From CAZLFA01 sp964558665 (lineage in GTDB: Bacteria > Desulfobacterota > Syntrophia > Syntrophales > PHBD01), in contig CAZLFA010000012.1 of the NCBI GenBank assembly GCA_964558665.1, positions 12,558 to 76,557 of the forward strand: a stretch of DNA of 64,000 nt, given 5' to 3'. Each line of letters opens with the position of its first letter. Within the stretch, counting starts at the first letter, position 1. The position numbers and the translations under genes are program-made. This document shows positions 16,464-26,153 of the stretch, piece by piece. The notes under the pieces are model-generated. The model did no database searches, had not been told where the DNA came from, and saw only the letters and a list, made by a program, of their open reading frames with translations.

Positions 16464-16871
16464 TTAATTTTTCTCTGCAACTGACAATCTTGCAACTGCT
16501 CTTGCCAAGTCAGATTTGACTTTTTCATACTCAGCATCTTCCTTTGCAAGCTTTGCGAGCTTTGCTTCTGCATTTTCTTTTGCCTTTTGAGCCCTTTCCT
16601 TGTCGATCATGTCGGAACGTTCCGCTGTTTCGACGAGGATTGTCACTTTTGATGCCGTCACTTCTGCATATCCCGTACTAACGGCATAATAGGTCTTCTT
16701 CCCTTCCTGTGTATAGTTCAACACCCCTGCATCAAGAGAAGACAGGAGTGAAGCGTGCCCCCTCAATACACCGAACTCACCTTCACTTCCGGGCACCGTT
16801 ACTTCCTCTATCTTACCACTAAACGTCATTCTTTCAGGGGTTACAACCTCTAATACCAGTTCATCAGCCAT
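16464..16871 (-). CDS. atpC: F1F0 ATP synthase epsilon subunit
   Basis: This 135-residue protein has the beta-sandwich blocks LVLEVVTPERMTFSGK, VPGSEGEFGVLRGHASLLSSL and the C-terminal helical hairpin rich in Ala and Lys. It forms part of the rotating central stalk and can inhibit ATP hydrolysis. It is the last gene of the operon, 21 bp after atpD. Confidence 0.95.
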   Translation of the reverse strand: MADELVLEVVTPERMTFSGKIEEVTVPGSEGEFGVLRGHASLLSSLDAGVLNYTQEGKKTYYAVSTGYAEVTASKVTILVETAERSDMIDKERAQKAKENAEAKLAKLAKEDAEYEKVKSDLARAVARLSVAEKN

Positions 16872-16892
16872 TTATCAGAATCCTCCGGCTTT

Positions 16893-18299
16893 TTACTCAG
16901 ACAGCTTCTTCGCTTTTTCGACTGCTTCCTCTATTCCGCCAACCATGTAGAATGCCTGCTCGGGAAGGTCATCATGCTTGCCCTCAAGAATCTCTTTGAA
17001 TCCTCTCACTGTATCGGCAACCGATACGAACTTTCCTTCCGTTCCTGTAAACTGGGCTGCGACAAAGAACGGTTGAGAAAGGAATCTCTGAATTTTTCTG
17101 GCCCTGCTGACTGTCAACTTATCTTCTTCCGAAAGCTCATCCATACCGAGGATAGCGATAATGTCCTGCAGGTCTTTATACTTCTGAAGTGTAACCTGAA
17201 CGGCACGCGCTACTTGATAATGATCAATACCCAAAACAATAGGATCGAGAATTCTCGACGTTGAGTCGAGCGGGTCGACGGCCGGATAGATTCCCAACTC
17301 AGCAATGGGACGTGAAAGAACAACTGTTCCGTCCAAGTGGGCAAACGTTGTTGCCGGGGCAGGGTCTGTAAGGTCGTCCGCCGGAACGTATACGCACTGC
17401 ACTGCTGTAATCGAACCTTTGTTAGTAGAGGTGATTCGTTCCTGAAGTTCACCAAGGTCTGTTGCCAATGTAGGCTGATAACCGACCGCTGACGGCATGC
17501 GGCCAAGAAGCGCCGACACCTCTGAACCTGCTTGTGTAAATCTGAAGATGTTGTCTACGAAGAGCAACACGTCCTGTCCTTCGATATCTCTAAAGTATTC
17601 CGCTGCCGCCAATGCTGTTAGTGAAACTCGTGCACGCGCTCCCGGAGGTTCTGTCATCTGTCCATAGATCAGCGCAGCCTGTTTGATAACTCCTGATTCT
17701 TTCATTTCAAGATACAGGTCGTTTCCTTCTCTGGTTCTCTCACCCACACCGGCGAAAACCGAAATTCCACCGTGATGCATGGCGATGTTGTGGATCATCT
17801 CCATCATAACAACTGTTTTACCGACACCGGCGCCGCCAAACATACCCATCTTACCGCCTCTGGGGAAGGGAACGAGCAGGTCGATAACCTTAACACCTGT
17901 TTCGAGAACGTGCACTGATGTATCCTGCTCCAGAAATGTCGGTGCTTCTCTGTGAATTGGCATATTTGTTTTAGCAACAACAGGCCCCAAGCCATCAACC
18001 GGACGACCAACAACATTAAGAATCCGGCCAAGACACTCCGGTCCGACAGGCACTGTGATAGGAGCACCCGTATCTTTAGCCTTCATTCCGCGGACGAGAC
18101 CATCTGTAATATCCATTGCGATACAGCGTACAACATTGTCGCCAAGATGCTGGGCAACCTCAACAACCAAGTTGTCCTCCTGGTCATTTATAGCGGCATT
18201 TGTAATTGTGATCGAATTTAAAATATTGGGGAGTTTTCCCTCTTCAAATGCGACGTCGACCACCGGTCCAATAACCTGTACAACCTTTCCTATATTCAT
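16893..18299 (-). CDS. atpD: F1F0 ATP synthase beta subunit
   Basis: This protein of 468 residues carries the catalytic Walker A GGAGVGKTV, the GERTREGNDLY block, the Walker B LLFVDNIFRFTQAGSEVSALLGRMPSAVGYQ region and the DELSEED-type loop (DELSEEDKL). The reading frame extends five codons further to 18314, but the ATG at 18299 has AAGGAGAT at the right distance and gives the usual start MNIGKVVQVIGPVVDV. It forms the catalytic sites of the F1 head. Confidence 0.97.
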   Translation of the reverse strand: MNIGKVVQVIGPVVDVAFEEGKLPNILNSITITNAAINDQEDNLVVEVAQHLGDNVVRCIAMDITDGLVRGMKAKDTGAPITVPVGPECLGRILNVVGRPVDGLGPVVAKTNMPIHREAPTFLEQDTSVHVLETGVKVIDLLVPFPRGGKMGMFGGAGVGKTVVMMEMIHNIAMHHGGISVFAGVGERTREGNDLYLEMKESGVIKQAALIYGQMTEPPGARARVSLTALAAAEYFRDIEGQDVLLFVDNIFRFTQAGSEVSALLGRMPSAVGYQPTLATDLGELQERITSTNKGSITAVQCVYVPADDLTDPAPATTFAHLDGTVVLSRPIAELGIYPAVDPLDSTSRILDPIVLGIDHYQVARAVQVTLQKYKDLQDIIAILGMDELSEEDKLTVSRARKIQRFLSQPFFVAAQFTGTEGKFVSVADTVRGFKEILEGKHDDLPEQAFYMVGGIEEAVEKAKKLSE

Positions 18300-18356
18300 A
18301 CCCATCTCCTTCAATTAGAGTATTTCATTCATCCCCATTTATGAGGTTTTATATTC

Positions 18357-19232
18357 TTATCCCTTGGCAAGAGCTTCTGTACCGCCTACTATGTCCATCA
18401 ACTCTGCTGTAATGGCTGCCTGCCTCGCCTTGTTGTATTTCAGGCTCAGGCTTGTTATTAATTCATCGCAGTTCTTTGTAGCATTATCCATTGAGGCCAT
18501 ACGCGCCCCGTTTTCTCCGGCATTCGTCTCGAGAAGAGCCCTGAAGAGAAGCACATGCACGTACATGTTCAGCATCTTATCCAGCAACACTTCTTCTGAA
18601 GGTTCGTATATGTAGTCCAGCCTTGCATCAGCAGAAACCTCATCATCCTGCCCGATTGTGGGGAGCGGAAAAAGCCTCACAACCGAAGGCCGCTGAACGG
18701 AAACATTGCGGAACTCATTATATATCAGATAGAGCTCGTCATATTCCCCGGCTACAAAAGGAGGGATTATGTCATCACTGATCCTGACCGCAGTTTCCAT
18801 GCCGAATTTTGCCAGGAGATCGGTTCTGTCATTCATTACTGGCATCTTTTTCCGGAAGTAATCTCTCCCCTTCCTTCCTATTGGAATAAGAGTCACTTCC
18901 CTGCCTTCAGACTTCTTTGTTGCTACGAACCGTTCCGTTGCCTTAATCAAATTCGTGTTAAATCCGCCGCACAGCCCGCGGTCTGATGTCATGCATATTA
19001 CCCTGATTTTTTTCGGCTCCCTCACCGCCAGTAACGGATGAGAATCGGACGATACACGCAAAGCAAGGCTGTTCATAACATCCATGAATTTCATTGCATA
19101 GGGCCGGAAATTTTCCATTCTCTGCTGAGCCGATTTAAATTTCGCAGCGGCCACCATGTTCATAGCTTTGGTAATCTGCTTAGTTTTCTGGACTGCCGAA
19201 ATTTTTCTTTTAATGTCCTTTAATGCGGCCAT
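18357..19232 (-). CDS. atpG: F1F0 ATP synthase gamma subunit
   Basis: This 291-residue protein begins with the conserved DIKRKISAVQKTKQITKAMN, contains SDRGLCGGFN, and ends with TELMDIVGG-type helix (AAITAELMDIVGGTEAL). It forms the central rotor shaft inside the alpha3-beta3 ring. Length is normal. It lies between atpA and atpD with short gaps. Confidence 0.96.
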   Translation of the reverse strand: MAALKDIKRKISAVQKTKQITKAMNMVAAAKFKSAQQRMENFRPYAMKFMDVMNSLALRVSSDSHPLLAVREPKKIRVICMTSDRGLCGGFNTNLIKATERFVATKKSEGREVTLIPIGRKGRDYFRKKMPVMNDRTDLLAKFGMETAVRISDDIIPPFVAGEYDELYLIYNEFRNVSVQRPSVVRLFPLPTIGQDDEVSADARLDYIYEPSEEVLLDKMLNMYVHVLLFRALLETNAGENGARMASMDNATKNCDELITSLSLKYNKARQAAITAELMDIVGGTEALAKG

Positions 19233-19288
19233 TAAAATTACTCCCTTTAATTATATTCGTGATGTCGCCGAAGCGATCGATTATCTAA

Positions 19289-20803
19289 TTAGCCCGCCAC
19301 GTATACGGAATCAAACTCCGTGAGGACTTCACGCATCTTCTTTTCAAGCTCAGGACTGATGATGTTCTTTTCATCAATCTCCTTATATACTTCCGGATAT
19401 TTACCCTCGATAAAACTTAAAAGCTGAGGTTCGTAATGCTTCAATTGATCCACTTCGTATTTATCCAGGAATCCTCTCGTTCCGGCAAAAAGAATAGCAA
19501 CCTGCTTTCCCAGAGACATAGGCTGGAACTGAGGCTGTTTCAGAATTTCAACAAGGCGAACGCCTCTGTCGAGCTGCGCCTGTGTTGCCTTGTCAAGATC
19601 GCTTCCGAACTGAGCAAATGCAGCCAGCTCTCTAAACTGTGCAAGGTCGAGCTTCAGAGTACCGGCGACCTGCTTCATCGCCTTTACCTGCGCGGCACCA
19701 CCGACGCGGGAAACCGACAAACCAACGTTGATCGCCGGACGAATACCTGAGTAGAACAAGCTCGGCTCAAGGTAAACCTGACCATCGGTAATGGAAATAA
19801 CGTTTGTGGGAATGTAAGCCGAAACGTCACCGGCCTGGGTTTCAATAATTGGAAGTGCAGTCAGTGAACCGCTTCCGAGTTCCTTGCTGACACGGGCGGC
19901 TCTTTCAAGCAGACGTGAATGATTGTAGAAAATATCGCCAGGATAGGCCTCTCGTCCGGGGGGACGGCGAAGCAGCAGTGAAATCTGCCTGTAGGCAACT
20001 GCCTGCTTTGAAAGGTCATCATAAATAATCAGGGCATCCTGACCGCGATCCCGGAAATACTCACCTATGCTGCATCCGGAATATGCTGCGATGTACTGAA
20101 GGGTTGCGGGGTCGCTGGCGCATGCGGAAACAACGCATGTATATGACATGGCGTCATACTTCCTCAGATTCTCAACAACCTGAGCAACAGTTGATTTCTT
20201 CTGGCCAATGGCGACGTATATACACTTTACGCCTGTATCTTTCTGTCGAATAATTGAGTCAATACAGATAGCCGTTTTGCCGATCTGACGGTCGCCGATA
20301 ACCAGTTCGCGCTGTCCTCTGCCGATGGGTGTCATGGCATCAACCGCTTTAAGACCCGTATACATGGGTTGATTAACCGGCTGCCTCTGGATGACGCCGG
20401 GGGCTACCATTTCAATTCTTCGAAACTCGTTGGTTTCAATGGGTCCCTTGCCGTCGATAGGCTTCCCCGTTCCATCAATAACACGTCCAAGAACGCCTTC
20501 GCCAACAGGTACCTGTGCGATCTTCCCTGTTCTCTTGACGATGTCACCTTCTTTGATGTGCGTTACTTCGCCCAGAACGGCCACACCGACATTGTCTGTT
20601 TCAAGGTTGAGCACCATTCCCAGAATCCCGCCCGGAAACTCCAAGAGTTCCATGGCCATGGCATTCTCTACGCCGTAAACTCTGGCGATACCATCACCAA
20701 CAGAAAGTACGGTACCAGTCTCGCTGACATCAAGCTTTTTCTGGTATTCCTTGATCTGTTTGGATATGATTTGACTAATTTCTTCTGCCCTGATCGTGTC
20801 CAT
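19289..20803 (-). CDS. atpA: F1F0 ATP synthase alpha subunit
   Basis: This 504-residue protein has Walker A GDRQIGKTA near residue 170, LIIYDDLSKQAVAYR, RRPPGREAYPGDIFY and the VGLSVSRVGGAAQ block. It is the non-catalytic nucleotide-binding subunit of the F1 head. It starts 3 bp after the atpH stop. Confidence 0.97.
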   Translation of the reverse strand: MDTIRAEEISQIISKQIKEYQKKLDVSETGTVLSVGDGIARVYGVENAMAMELLEFPGGILGMVLNLETDNVGVAVLGEVTHIKEGDIVKRTGKIAQVPVGEGVLGRVIDGTGKPIDGKGPIETNEFRRIEMVAPGVIQRQPVNQPMYTGLKAVDAMTPIGRGQRELVIGDRQIGKTAICIDSIIRQKDTGVKCIYVAIGQKKSTVAQVVENLRKYDAMSYTCVVSACASDPATLQYIAAYSGCSIGEYFRDRGQDALIIYDDLSKQAVAYRQISLLLRRPPGREAYPGDIFYNHSRLLERAARVSKELGSGSLTALPIIETQAGDVSAYIPTNVISITDGQVYLEPSLFYSGIRPAINVGLSVSRVGGAAQVKAMKQVAGTLKLDLAQFRELAAFAQFGSDLDKATQAQLDRGVRLVEILKQPQFQPMSLGKQVAILFAGTRGFLDKYEVDQLKHYEPQLLSFIEGKYPEVYKEIDEKNIISPELEKKMREVLTEFDSVYVAG

Positions 20804-20806
20804 GCT

Positions 20807-21352
20807 TTATATCTCCTCCCCTAAGAGATTGCTTATATTGTTAAGTTGGGTTTTAATACTTCCGTCATACAATTTGTCACCTACCCTGACGATTATCCCC
20901 CCCAGCAATGATGCGTCTTCGGCAAGGCTCATTTCGACCTCTTTTCCCGTAAGTTCCTCAAGCTTTTTCTGGAGCTTGTCTTTCAATTCCGACGATAAAG
21001 GAAAGGCGCTCTTGACGTTAACCCTGACTTTTTTCAGGGCATTATCCATTAATATTCTATAGCAGTCCTCAATCTCCGGCAAGATTCCAATCCTTCTCTT
21101 ATCGACGAGAAGATTTAGGAAGTTTGTAGTGATCTGGGATAGATTTATACGTTCCAAGAGAGTTGCAACGACCGCCCTTTTGTCCGCCTGGTCAAAAATC
21201 GGATTGGCAAGAAACTCTTTAAGGCTCTCACTCTCTTTTAACAGAGCTGAGAAACTGTTCAACTCCTCGTAGTACTTCTCGTACAAACCTTCTTCCGTGG
21301 CTATTTCAAAAAAAGCCTTTGCGTATCTTTTTGCAATATCGCTGCCGATCAA
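20807..21352 (-). CDS. atpH: F1F0 ATP synthase delta subunit
   Basis: This 181-residue protein has IAKRYAKAFFEIA at the N-terminus and the C-terminal block DASLLGGIIVRVGDKLYDGSI, both diagnostic of the OSCP/delta family. It connects the top of F1 to the peripheral stalk. The start overlaps the atpF stop by 4 bp. Confidence 0.96.
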   Translation of the reverse strand: MIGSDIAKRYAKAFFEIATEEGLYEKYYEELNSFSALLKESESLKEFLANPIFDQADKRAVVATLLERINLSQITTNFLNLLVDKRRIGILPEIEDCYRILMDNALKKVRVNVKSAFPLSSELKDKLQKKLEELTGKEVEMSLAEDASLLGGIIVRVGDKLYDGSIKTQLNNISNLLGEEI

Positions 21353-21936
21353 TGTTTGGTCACCACCTTATCTAAGTAATCTCGAACCATGTTTTCATGA
21401 TCAGCGGCTGAAATGTTCCTCTTCAGGACGTCTTCCGCCATCTGTACCGACAGCCGGGCAACCTCCAGCCGCAATTCATTGCTCGCTTTTTTAAATTCCT
21501 GATCCATTCTGGCCTGGGCATCCTCTTTGATCTTTATAGCGGCCTTTTTGGCATCCTCTATGATTCTTTCTTTTTCGGCCAGTCCCTGAGTCTTGATGCT
21601 TTCTGCTATACCTGCTATCTCGTCTGTAGCCTTCGTCAGTTTAGTATCGTATTCATCGTACTTCTTCTTGGCATCCGCTTTAGCTGCTTCTGCTGCTTCC
21701 GCCGTTGATTTAATGTCCGCTCTGCGACCAGCGAAGAAATCACGGATCTTCGCGGCCAGAAGCCACCAGAGAAACCCCACCAGCACGGTAAAGTTCAAGG
21801 TCCTCCACATCAAATCCTTCCATTCGGCGCCGTGAGATTCCCCACCCCCACCTGCTGCGAATGCCAGGGCGGAAATCGACAAAACTATCGCTCCCGGTAA
21901 AACCACATAAGACAAACAGCTTTTACTCTTGTTCAT
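21349..21936 (-). CDS. atpF: F1F0 ATP synthase subunit b
   Basis: This 195-residue protein begins with a hydrophobic signal-like segment (LPGAIVLSISALAFA), then a membrane helix (FTVLVGFLWWLLA) and a long charged coiled coil. The extra N-terminal segment is longer than in E. coli AtpF. It forms one of the two different peripheral-stalk helices; the other is the b' gene upstream, with which it overlaps by 4 bp. Confidence 0.92.
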   Translation of the reverse strand: MNKSKSCLSYVVLPGAIVLSISALAFAAGGGGESHGAEWKDLMWRTLNFTVLVGFLWWLLAAKIRDFFAGRRADIKSTAEAAEAAKADAKKKYDEYDTKLTKATDEIAGIAESIKTQGLAEKERIIEDAKKAAIKIKEDAQARMDQEFKKASNELRLEVARLSVQMAEDVLKRNISAADHENMVRDYLDKVVTKH

Positions 21937-22361
21937 TGCACACTCCTTCCCAGCACCTTTTCAGCAATATCTCGAGATGTTTTCTGGGACTGACTAGCTA
22001 ATATCTTCCTTGCGTCATCCACTTCCTTGTTCAGCTTTTCATTGAACTGTTCAAACAGCTTCGGAACCTCCGCTCTGACTGCATCTATGATTGATTTAGC
22101 TTTATCTGAACCTTCAGTAAGCGTCAGTGTCTTCTGTTCCATCGCGGCAACCTTAGCCTGACGGACTTTCTCCTCATATTCTGCCATTTTCTTTTCGATT
22201 GTTTCATTCAGTTTGTTAATCTCATCCTGCGAATCGTCAAGTGATTTTTGTCTTTTCTCAAGGATGGATAAAATTGGCTTATAAAGAAGAAGATTCAGGA
22301 TAAATATTAAAAGAAGGAAGTTTACAGCTTGAATCATTATTGTGTAATCGATGCTAACCAC
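21933..22361 (-). CDS. F1F0 ATP synthase subunit b' (second peripheral-stalk subunit)
   Basis: This 142-residue protein has a single N-terminal membrane helix (IQAVNFLLLIFILNLLLYKPI) followed by a charged coiled coil with LEKRQKSLDDSQDEI. The layout matches the b/b' heterodimer of many photosynthetic bacteria and deltaproteobacteria. It is the first gene of the operon; subunits a and c (atpB, atpE) are not in the window and must be elsewhere. The start lies only 24 bp after an intrinsic terminator. Confidence 0.92.
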   Translation of the reverse strand: MVSIDYTIMIQAVNFLLLIFILNLLLYKPILSILEKRQKSLDDSQDEINKLNETIEKKMAEYEEKVRQAKVAAMEQKTLTLTEGSDKAKSIIDAVRAEVPKLFEQFNEKLNKEVDDARKILASQSQKTSRDIAEKVLGRSVQ

Positions 22362-22384
22362 GGCTTGTTACCTCATCTGATTGA

Positions 22385-22424
22385 TAAAAAAAAACCGAGT
22401 GCGTATGATGTATGTTCACTCGGT
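22385..22424 (-). terminator. Intrinsic terminator in the atp operon leader
   Basis: On the minus strand ACCGAGTG (22424-22417) pairs with CACTCGGT (22401-22394) around a 15-nt loop and is followed by nine T residues. It lies between the bactofilin gene and atpF'. It could simply end the bactofilin transcript, but a promoter candidate upstream of it (22574) makes an attenuator for atp possible. Confidence 0.8.
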
Positions 22425-22546
22425 CATTCCCATTAATGAATTTACCAACCTCAGTTTATCTAGACTCTAAAGGGGGGGTCTACGAAGAACTTCTATAATC
22501 GTCTTTGATAACGTTTCTCTCACCCCAATATGCAAAAGCGCGGTTT

Positions 22547-22574
22547 ATTAATCATAACTACGAGTCGTTGTCAA
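22547..22574 (-). promoter_or_regulatory. Candidate atp operon promoter
   Basis: On the minus strand TTGACA (22574-22569) is followed after 16 bp by ATTAAT (22552-22547). Transcription from here would give a leader of about 180 nt that includes the terminator hairpin at 22394-22424. The -35 box is perfect; the -10 box matches 4 of 6. Confidence 0.45.
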
Positions 22575-22612
22575 GCAGTTTTTGGCGGTTTTGGCCTATC
22601 ATTATAACTTGA

Positions 22613-23020
22613 TTATTTCTTATAGTAGTCAACAGAATCGGCTGTCTTGCCTTCCCCCGCAGCATGGGCTCCGGGAGATTCACTTACCATTCTCGAATAA
22701 CCTTCGAATATCCCTCCTTCTTCAATGGCAATAGAGGATGTTTTTATATTACCGAAGAGCCTTCCCGTAGAAAAAATTTTTATTTTCTCCTTGACATCTA
22801 TGGTGCCTATTACGTCACCGCTTACATAAAGACTGCCGACATCGATGTCGGCTTTGATCTGGGCTCCCTCACCGATAACAAGAGTTCCTGTGCCGGCAAT
22901 CTCCCCGTCAAAATCACCGTCAATACGTATGGATCCTTCAAAGTTCAGATTACCTTTGAATGAAGACCCTTTGCCGAGAAAGGCCTCAATCTCGTTGTCC
23001 CTCTTTTTACTCTTAAACAT
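22613..23020 (-). CDS. Bactofilin (polymer-forming cytoskeletal protein)
   Basis: This protein of about 135 residues has a short basic leader (MFKSKKRD) followed by a right-handed beta-helix repeat region: GSSFKGNLNFEGSIRIDGDF, GTLVIGEGAQIKADIDVG and later similar turns. These are the bactofilin signatures. Known roles: self-assembling filaments without nucleotide, often controlling local cell-wall growth or curvature. I chose the ATG at 23020, preceded by GGGAGGG; a longer form to 23044 has a worse context. It lies 97 bp after rodA on the same strand, so it may belong to the shape operon. Confidence 0.9.
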   Translation of the reverse strand: MFKSKKRDNEIEAFLGKGSSFKGNLNFEGSIRIDGDFDGEIAGTGTLVIGEGAQIKADIDVGSLYVSGDVIGTIDVKEKIKIFSTGRLFGNIKTSSIAIEEGGIFEGYSRMVSESPGAHAAGEGKTADSVDYYKK

Positions 23021-23116
23021 ACCCAAACCCTCCCTTGCCGACAAACGGTTCGTGGTCTGTTACTGACAATCTGCTCTATCTTTTACAGGGCAGCCCTGTA
23101 CTAATTAGCCTTAAAA

Positions 23117-24241
23117 TTAAGCATATCCTTTGGGCTGAAGGATGTATCTCCTCATACTGACATTCATCAGGAGTCCGATACTCGTCATCAACACGACCAT
23201 TGACGACCCGCCGTAACTCAGAAAAGGGAGAGGGATTCCCACTACGGGCATAATACCCAGCACCATGCCCATATTAATAAACAATTCCCAGAAGATGAAA
23301 ATCGTAATGCCAAAAGATAAGAGCGTCCCTAGATAGTCACGTGAATGGAGGGCAATTTTCAATCCCCAGAGTATCAGAGACAGAAATAGAAACAACAGCA
23401 CTACACCGCCTATCAGCCCCCATTCTTCCGCAAAAACAGAGAAAATGAAGTCAGTCTGTTGTTCAGGCAGAAATTTAAGTTGCGTTTGTGTTCCCTTTAA
23501 AAAACCCTTGCCCAGAATTCCGCCTGACCCGATAGCAATCATTGACTGAATGATATGGTATCCGGCGCCAAGAGGATCATTTTCCGGATTTAAAAAAGTC
23601 AGAATCCTGTCTTTCTGATAGTCTTTTAGAAAAAACCAGGTAAAAGGCATCAACACAATTCCGCACGATGCAGCAATAGCGAGTGATTTCCAATGAATGC
23701 CGATAAACAATACCATGGAAGCAAAAATAATCAGCAATACGAGTGAGGTACCAAGATCCGGTTGTTTCATAACGAGCAGAAACGGAACGATTGTGATCAT
23801 AAATGGCACTATCAGTTCTTTCAAACGGTAAGAACCGGCATTTTTATGCTCATCAAAATATTTTGACAGGGCGAGGATCAGAGTCAGCTTCATCAATTCG
23901 GAAGGCTGCAATTTAAAAAAACCGCCCAGAGAAATCCAGCGCTGCGATCCGCGTGCCTCACTTCCTACAAAATAGACGGCAACAAGAAGCAGGATGGATG
24001 CGCCATAGATGAAATAAGCATACCGGGAAATGAACCGGTAATCGATACTGAAAGTAATTATCATGAAAACTATGCCGATGGCAATCCACTGCGCCTGTTT
24101 GATGTATAAAGGCGTCATCTGAGCATCCCTCAGACTGTAACCTGTGCTGTATATGTTCAGCAGTCCGACGCCGCTTATCAGCAAAACCATGCTGAGCAGA
24201 GTCCAATCAAAACTAAAAAAAAGACGTCGATCTATTTTCAT
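23117..24241 (-). CDS. rodA: Peptidoglycan glycosyltransferase RodA (SEDS family)
   Basis: This 374-residue polytopic protein has about ten membrane segments and the SEDS blocks GSEARGSQRWI, LQPSELMKL, KQPDLGTSLVLL, EQQTDFIFSVFAEEWG and GIPLPFLSYGGSSM. The position after the PBP2 gene distinguishes RodA from FtsW. It polymerises lipid II together with PBP2 in the elongasome. The gap to mrdA is 13 bp. Confidence 0.95.
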   Translation of the reverse strand: MKIDRRLFFSFDWTLLSMVLLISGVGLLNIYSTGYSLRDAQMTPLYIKQAQWIAIGIVFMIITFSIDYRFISRYAYFIYGASILLLVAVYFVGSEARGSQRWISLGGFFKLQPSELMKLTLILALSKYFDEHKNAGSYRLKELIVPFMITIVPFLLVMKQPDLGTSLVLLIIFASMVLFIGIHWKSLAIAASCGIVLMPFTWFFLKDYQKDRILTFLNPENDPLGAGYHIIQSMIAIGSGGILGKGFLKGTQTQLKFLPEQQTDFIFSVFAEEWGLIGGVVLLFLFLSLILWGLKIALHSRDYLGTLLSFGITIFIFWELFINMGMVLGIMPVVGIPLPFLSYGGSSMVVLMTSIGLLMNVSMRRYILQPKGYA

Positions 24242-24254
24242 GATTGTTTGCTAA

Positions 24255-26153
24255 TTATTGCTGACGTGTCCCATCCACACGCTCAACTCTTACAACCTGT
24301 TGTTTGCCCGGCGGCACCTGCTTATGCTGAAAATATGCATCCACAATCTTTCGGGCTATAGGGGCGGCCACTGAACCTCCGCCTCCTGCATTTTCCGCAA
24401 TAACGGCAACGGCAATTTCCGGACTCTTATATGGCGCGAAACACACAAAAAGGGCATGGTCTTTGAACCTTGCCGCCAATGTCTTCTTTGTTCTGTTCCC
24501 TTTTTCATCCTGCGGCAGGCCCACGACCTGCGACGTTCCGGTCTTACCGGCAACGTCAGCTTCCTTCCTCCTGAGAGCAGAACCGGTTCCGCCTCCCTCA
24601 TTGACAACTCCCCAAAGGCCGCTCCTCAACTCCTCCATAGTATCTTTGGAGAGTGGCAGGACCCCTTTCCTCTCCGGGGTAAAAGCCTTGACAATTTTTC
24701 CGTCAACCGATTCAATCTGCTTGATGATTCTTGGTTTCCATACCGTTCCGCCGTTGGCCAGAGCCGCATAGGCGCCAACCAACTGCAAGGGCGTCACTGT
24801 ATTGAATCCCTGGCCAATAGCAACCGATATCGTTTCACCCACTTGCCAGGGAACCTTGAAACGGGATAGTTTCCATTTCCTGGTGGGAATAATTCCCGGC
24901 TTTTCCCTCGGAAGATCAATTCCGGTGACAGAACCGAATCCAAAGGCCTTTGAATACTCGGCAATTTTATCGACTCCCAGCAACTTGCCGACATTATAGA
25001 AATAGACGTCACATGACTGAACAATGGCACGATGCAGACTAACCCTCCCGTGTCCCTTTTTATTCCAGCAGTGAAACTTTCTATTCCCCATATCGAACGA
25101 ACCACTGCAGTTGAATGAGGTCGACGGTGTTACGATGCCCTCCTCCAGAGCTGCCGCCGCCACTATAAGCTTGTACGTGGATCCCGGCGGATATTGACCG
25201 GATATAGCTCTATTCTCCAAGGGGTGAAACGGATCCGAGGACAATTTTTTCCAGTCTCGTGCTGATATTCCGGCCCTGAACAAATTAGGATCGAAAGAAG
25301 GCGAACTAACCATCGCCAGGATGGACCCGTCTCTGACATCCATGACAACAATAGCCCCCGGCTTGCCTTCGAGGGCATCCCAGGCTGCTTCCTGCAGGTA
25401 TGAATCAATAGTAAGCACAACATTGTCCCCGGAAACAGGAATTATCTTACCCCGCACTCGTTTTTCCTTGCCTACGACATTAACCTCCACCTGCTCCGCG
25501 CCGTTTTTACCTCTCAAATGCTGATCGAGGTACTTTTCAATTCCATATTTACCCACCATATCTCCGCCGGTGTACTGCTCGTTCCCATCCTTCTCCAAAT
25601 CTTCCGGACTTACCTCTCCCAGATAGCCGATGATGTGCGAATATTTTTCGCCGCCCAGATACTGCCTGACGGTGACAACTTCGGAAACAACTCCCGGCAG
25701 TTCCAGGGCATGCGCCTCTATAAGCGCCAGCTTTTCACGGCTTACGTTCTTTTCCACCTTGATCGGATCTATAGCGCTGATTCTTTTGGCCATTAATACT
25801 TCCGGTGAGAAAGGAAGTCCTCTCGCCGCGTAAATGGCCTCCATCTTCCGGGCAACATCCTGGACATTCTTCGCTCGATTCGGAACAAACATGATATCAA
25901 AAGAGGGCAGGTTATCAACCAGCACATTCCTGTTCCTGTCCATGATAAAACCTCTGACTGCCCTGATTGTTCTCAATCTGACACTGTTGCTTTCCGATCT
26001 GATCCCCAGTTCTTCCCCCTTGATAACCTGAAGATACCACAAACGCGCCATCAGAACGAAAAGGGCCAGTGTAACCAGAATGATTAAAATTTTAAATCTC
26101 GACCGGAATTCAGCCGGTTCATGGCCGTTAAGCCGTCCGTGCGTCTCTAACAT
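24255..26153 (-). CDS. mrdA: Penicillin-binding protein 2 (elongation transpeptidase)
   Basis: This protein of 632 residues has one N-terminal membrane helix (ILIILVTLALFVLMARLWYL), a PBP dimerisation domain and a transpeptidase domain with the active-site block GSTYK, the SCD triad motif (SCDVYFYN) and KTGTSQ. It cross-links peptidoglycan during side-wall growth with RodA. The frame is open to 26192, but ATG 26153 has AAGGAC at good spacing and gives a normal start. It overlaps the mreD 3' end by 26 bp. Confidence 0.95.
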   Translation of the reverse strand: MLETHGRLNGHEPAEFRSRFKILIILVTLALFVLMARLWYLQVIKGEELGIRSESNSVRLRTIRAVRGFIMDRNRNVLVDNLPSFDIMFVPNRAKNVQDVARKMEAIYAARGLPFSPEVLMAKRISAIDPIKVEKNVSREKLALIEAHALELPGVVSEVVTVRQYLGGEKYSHIIGYLGEVSPEDLEKDGNEQYTGGDMVGKYGIEKYLDQHLRGKNGAEQVEVNVVGKEKRVRGKIIPVSGDNVVLTIDSYLQEAAWDALEGKPGAIVVMDVRDGSILAMVSSPSFDPNLFRAGISARDWKKLSSDPFHPLENRAISGQYPPGSTYKLIVAAAALEEGIVTPSTSFNCSGSFDMGNRKFHCWNKKGHGRVSLHRAIVQSCDVYFYNVGKLLGVDKIAEYSKAFGFGSVTGIDLPREKPGIIPTRKWKLSRFKVPWQVGETISVAIGQGFNTVTPLQLVGAYAALANGGTVWKPRIIKQIESVDGKIVKAFTPERKGVLPLSKDTMEELRSGLWGVVNEGGGTGSALRRKEADVAGKTGTSQVVGLPQDEKGNRTKKTLAARFKDHALFVCFAPYKSPEIAVAVIAENAGGGGSVAAPIARKIVDAYFQHKQVPPGKQQVVRVERVDGTRQQ

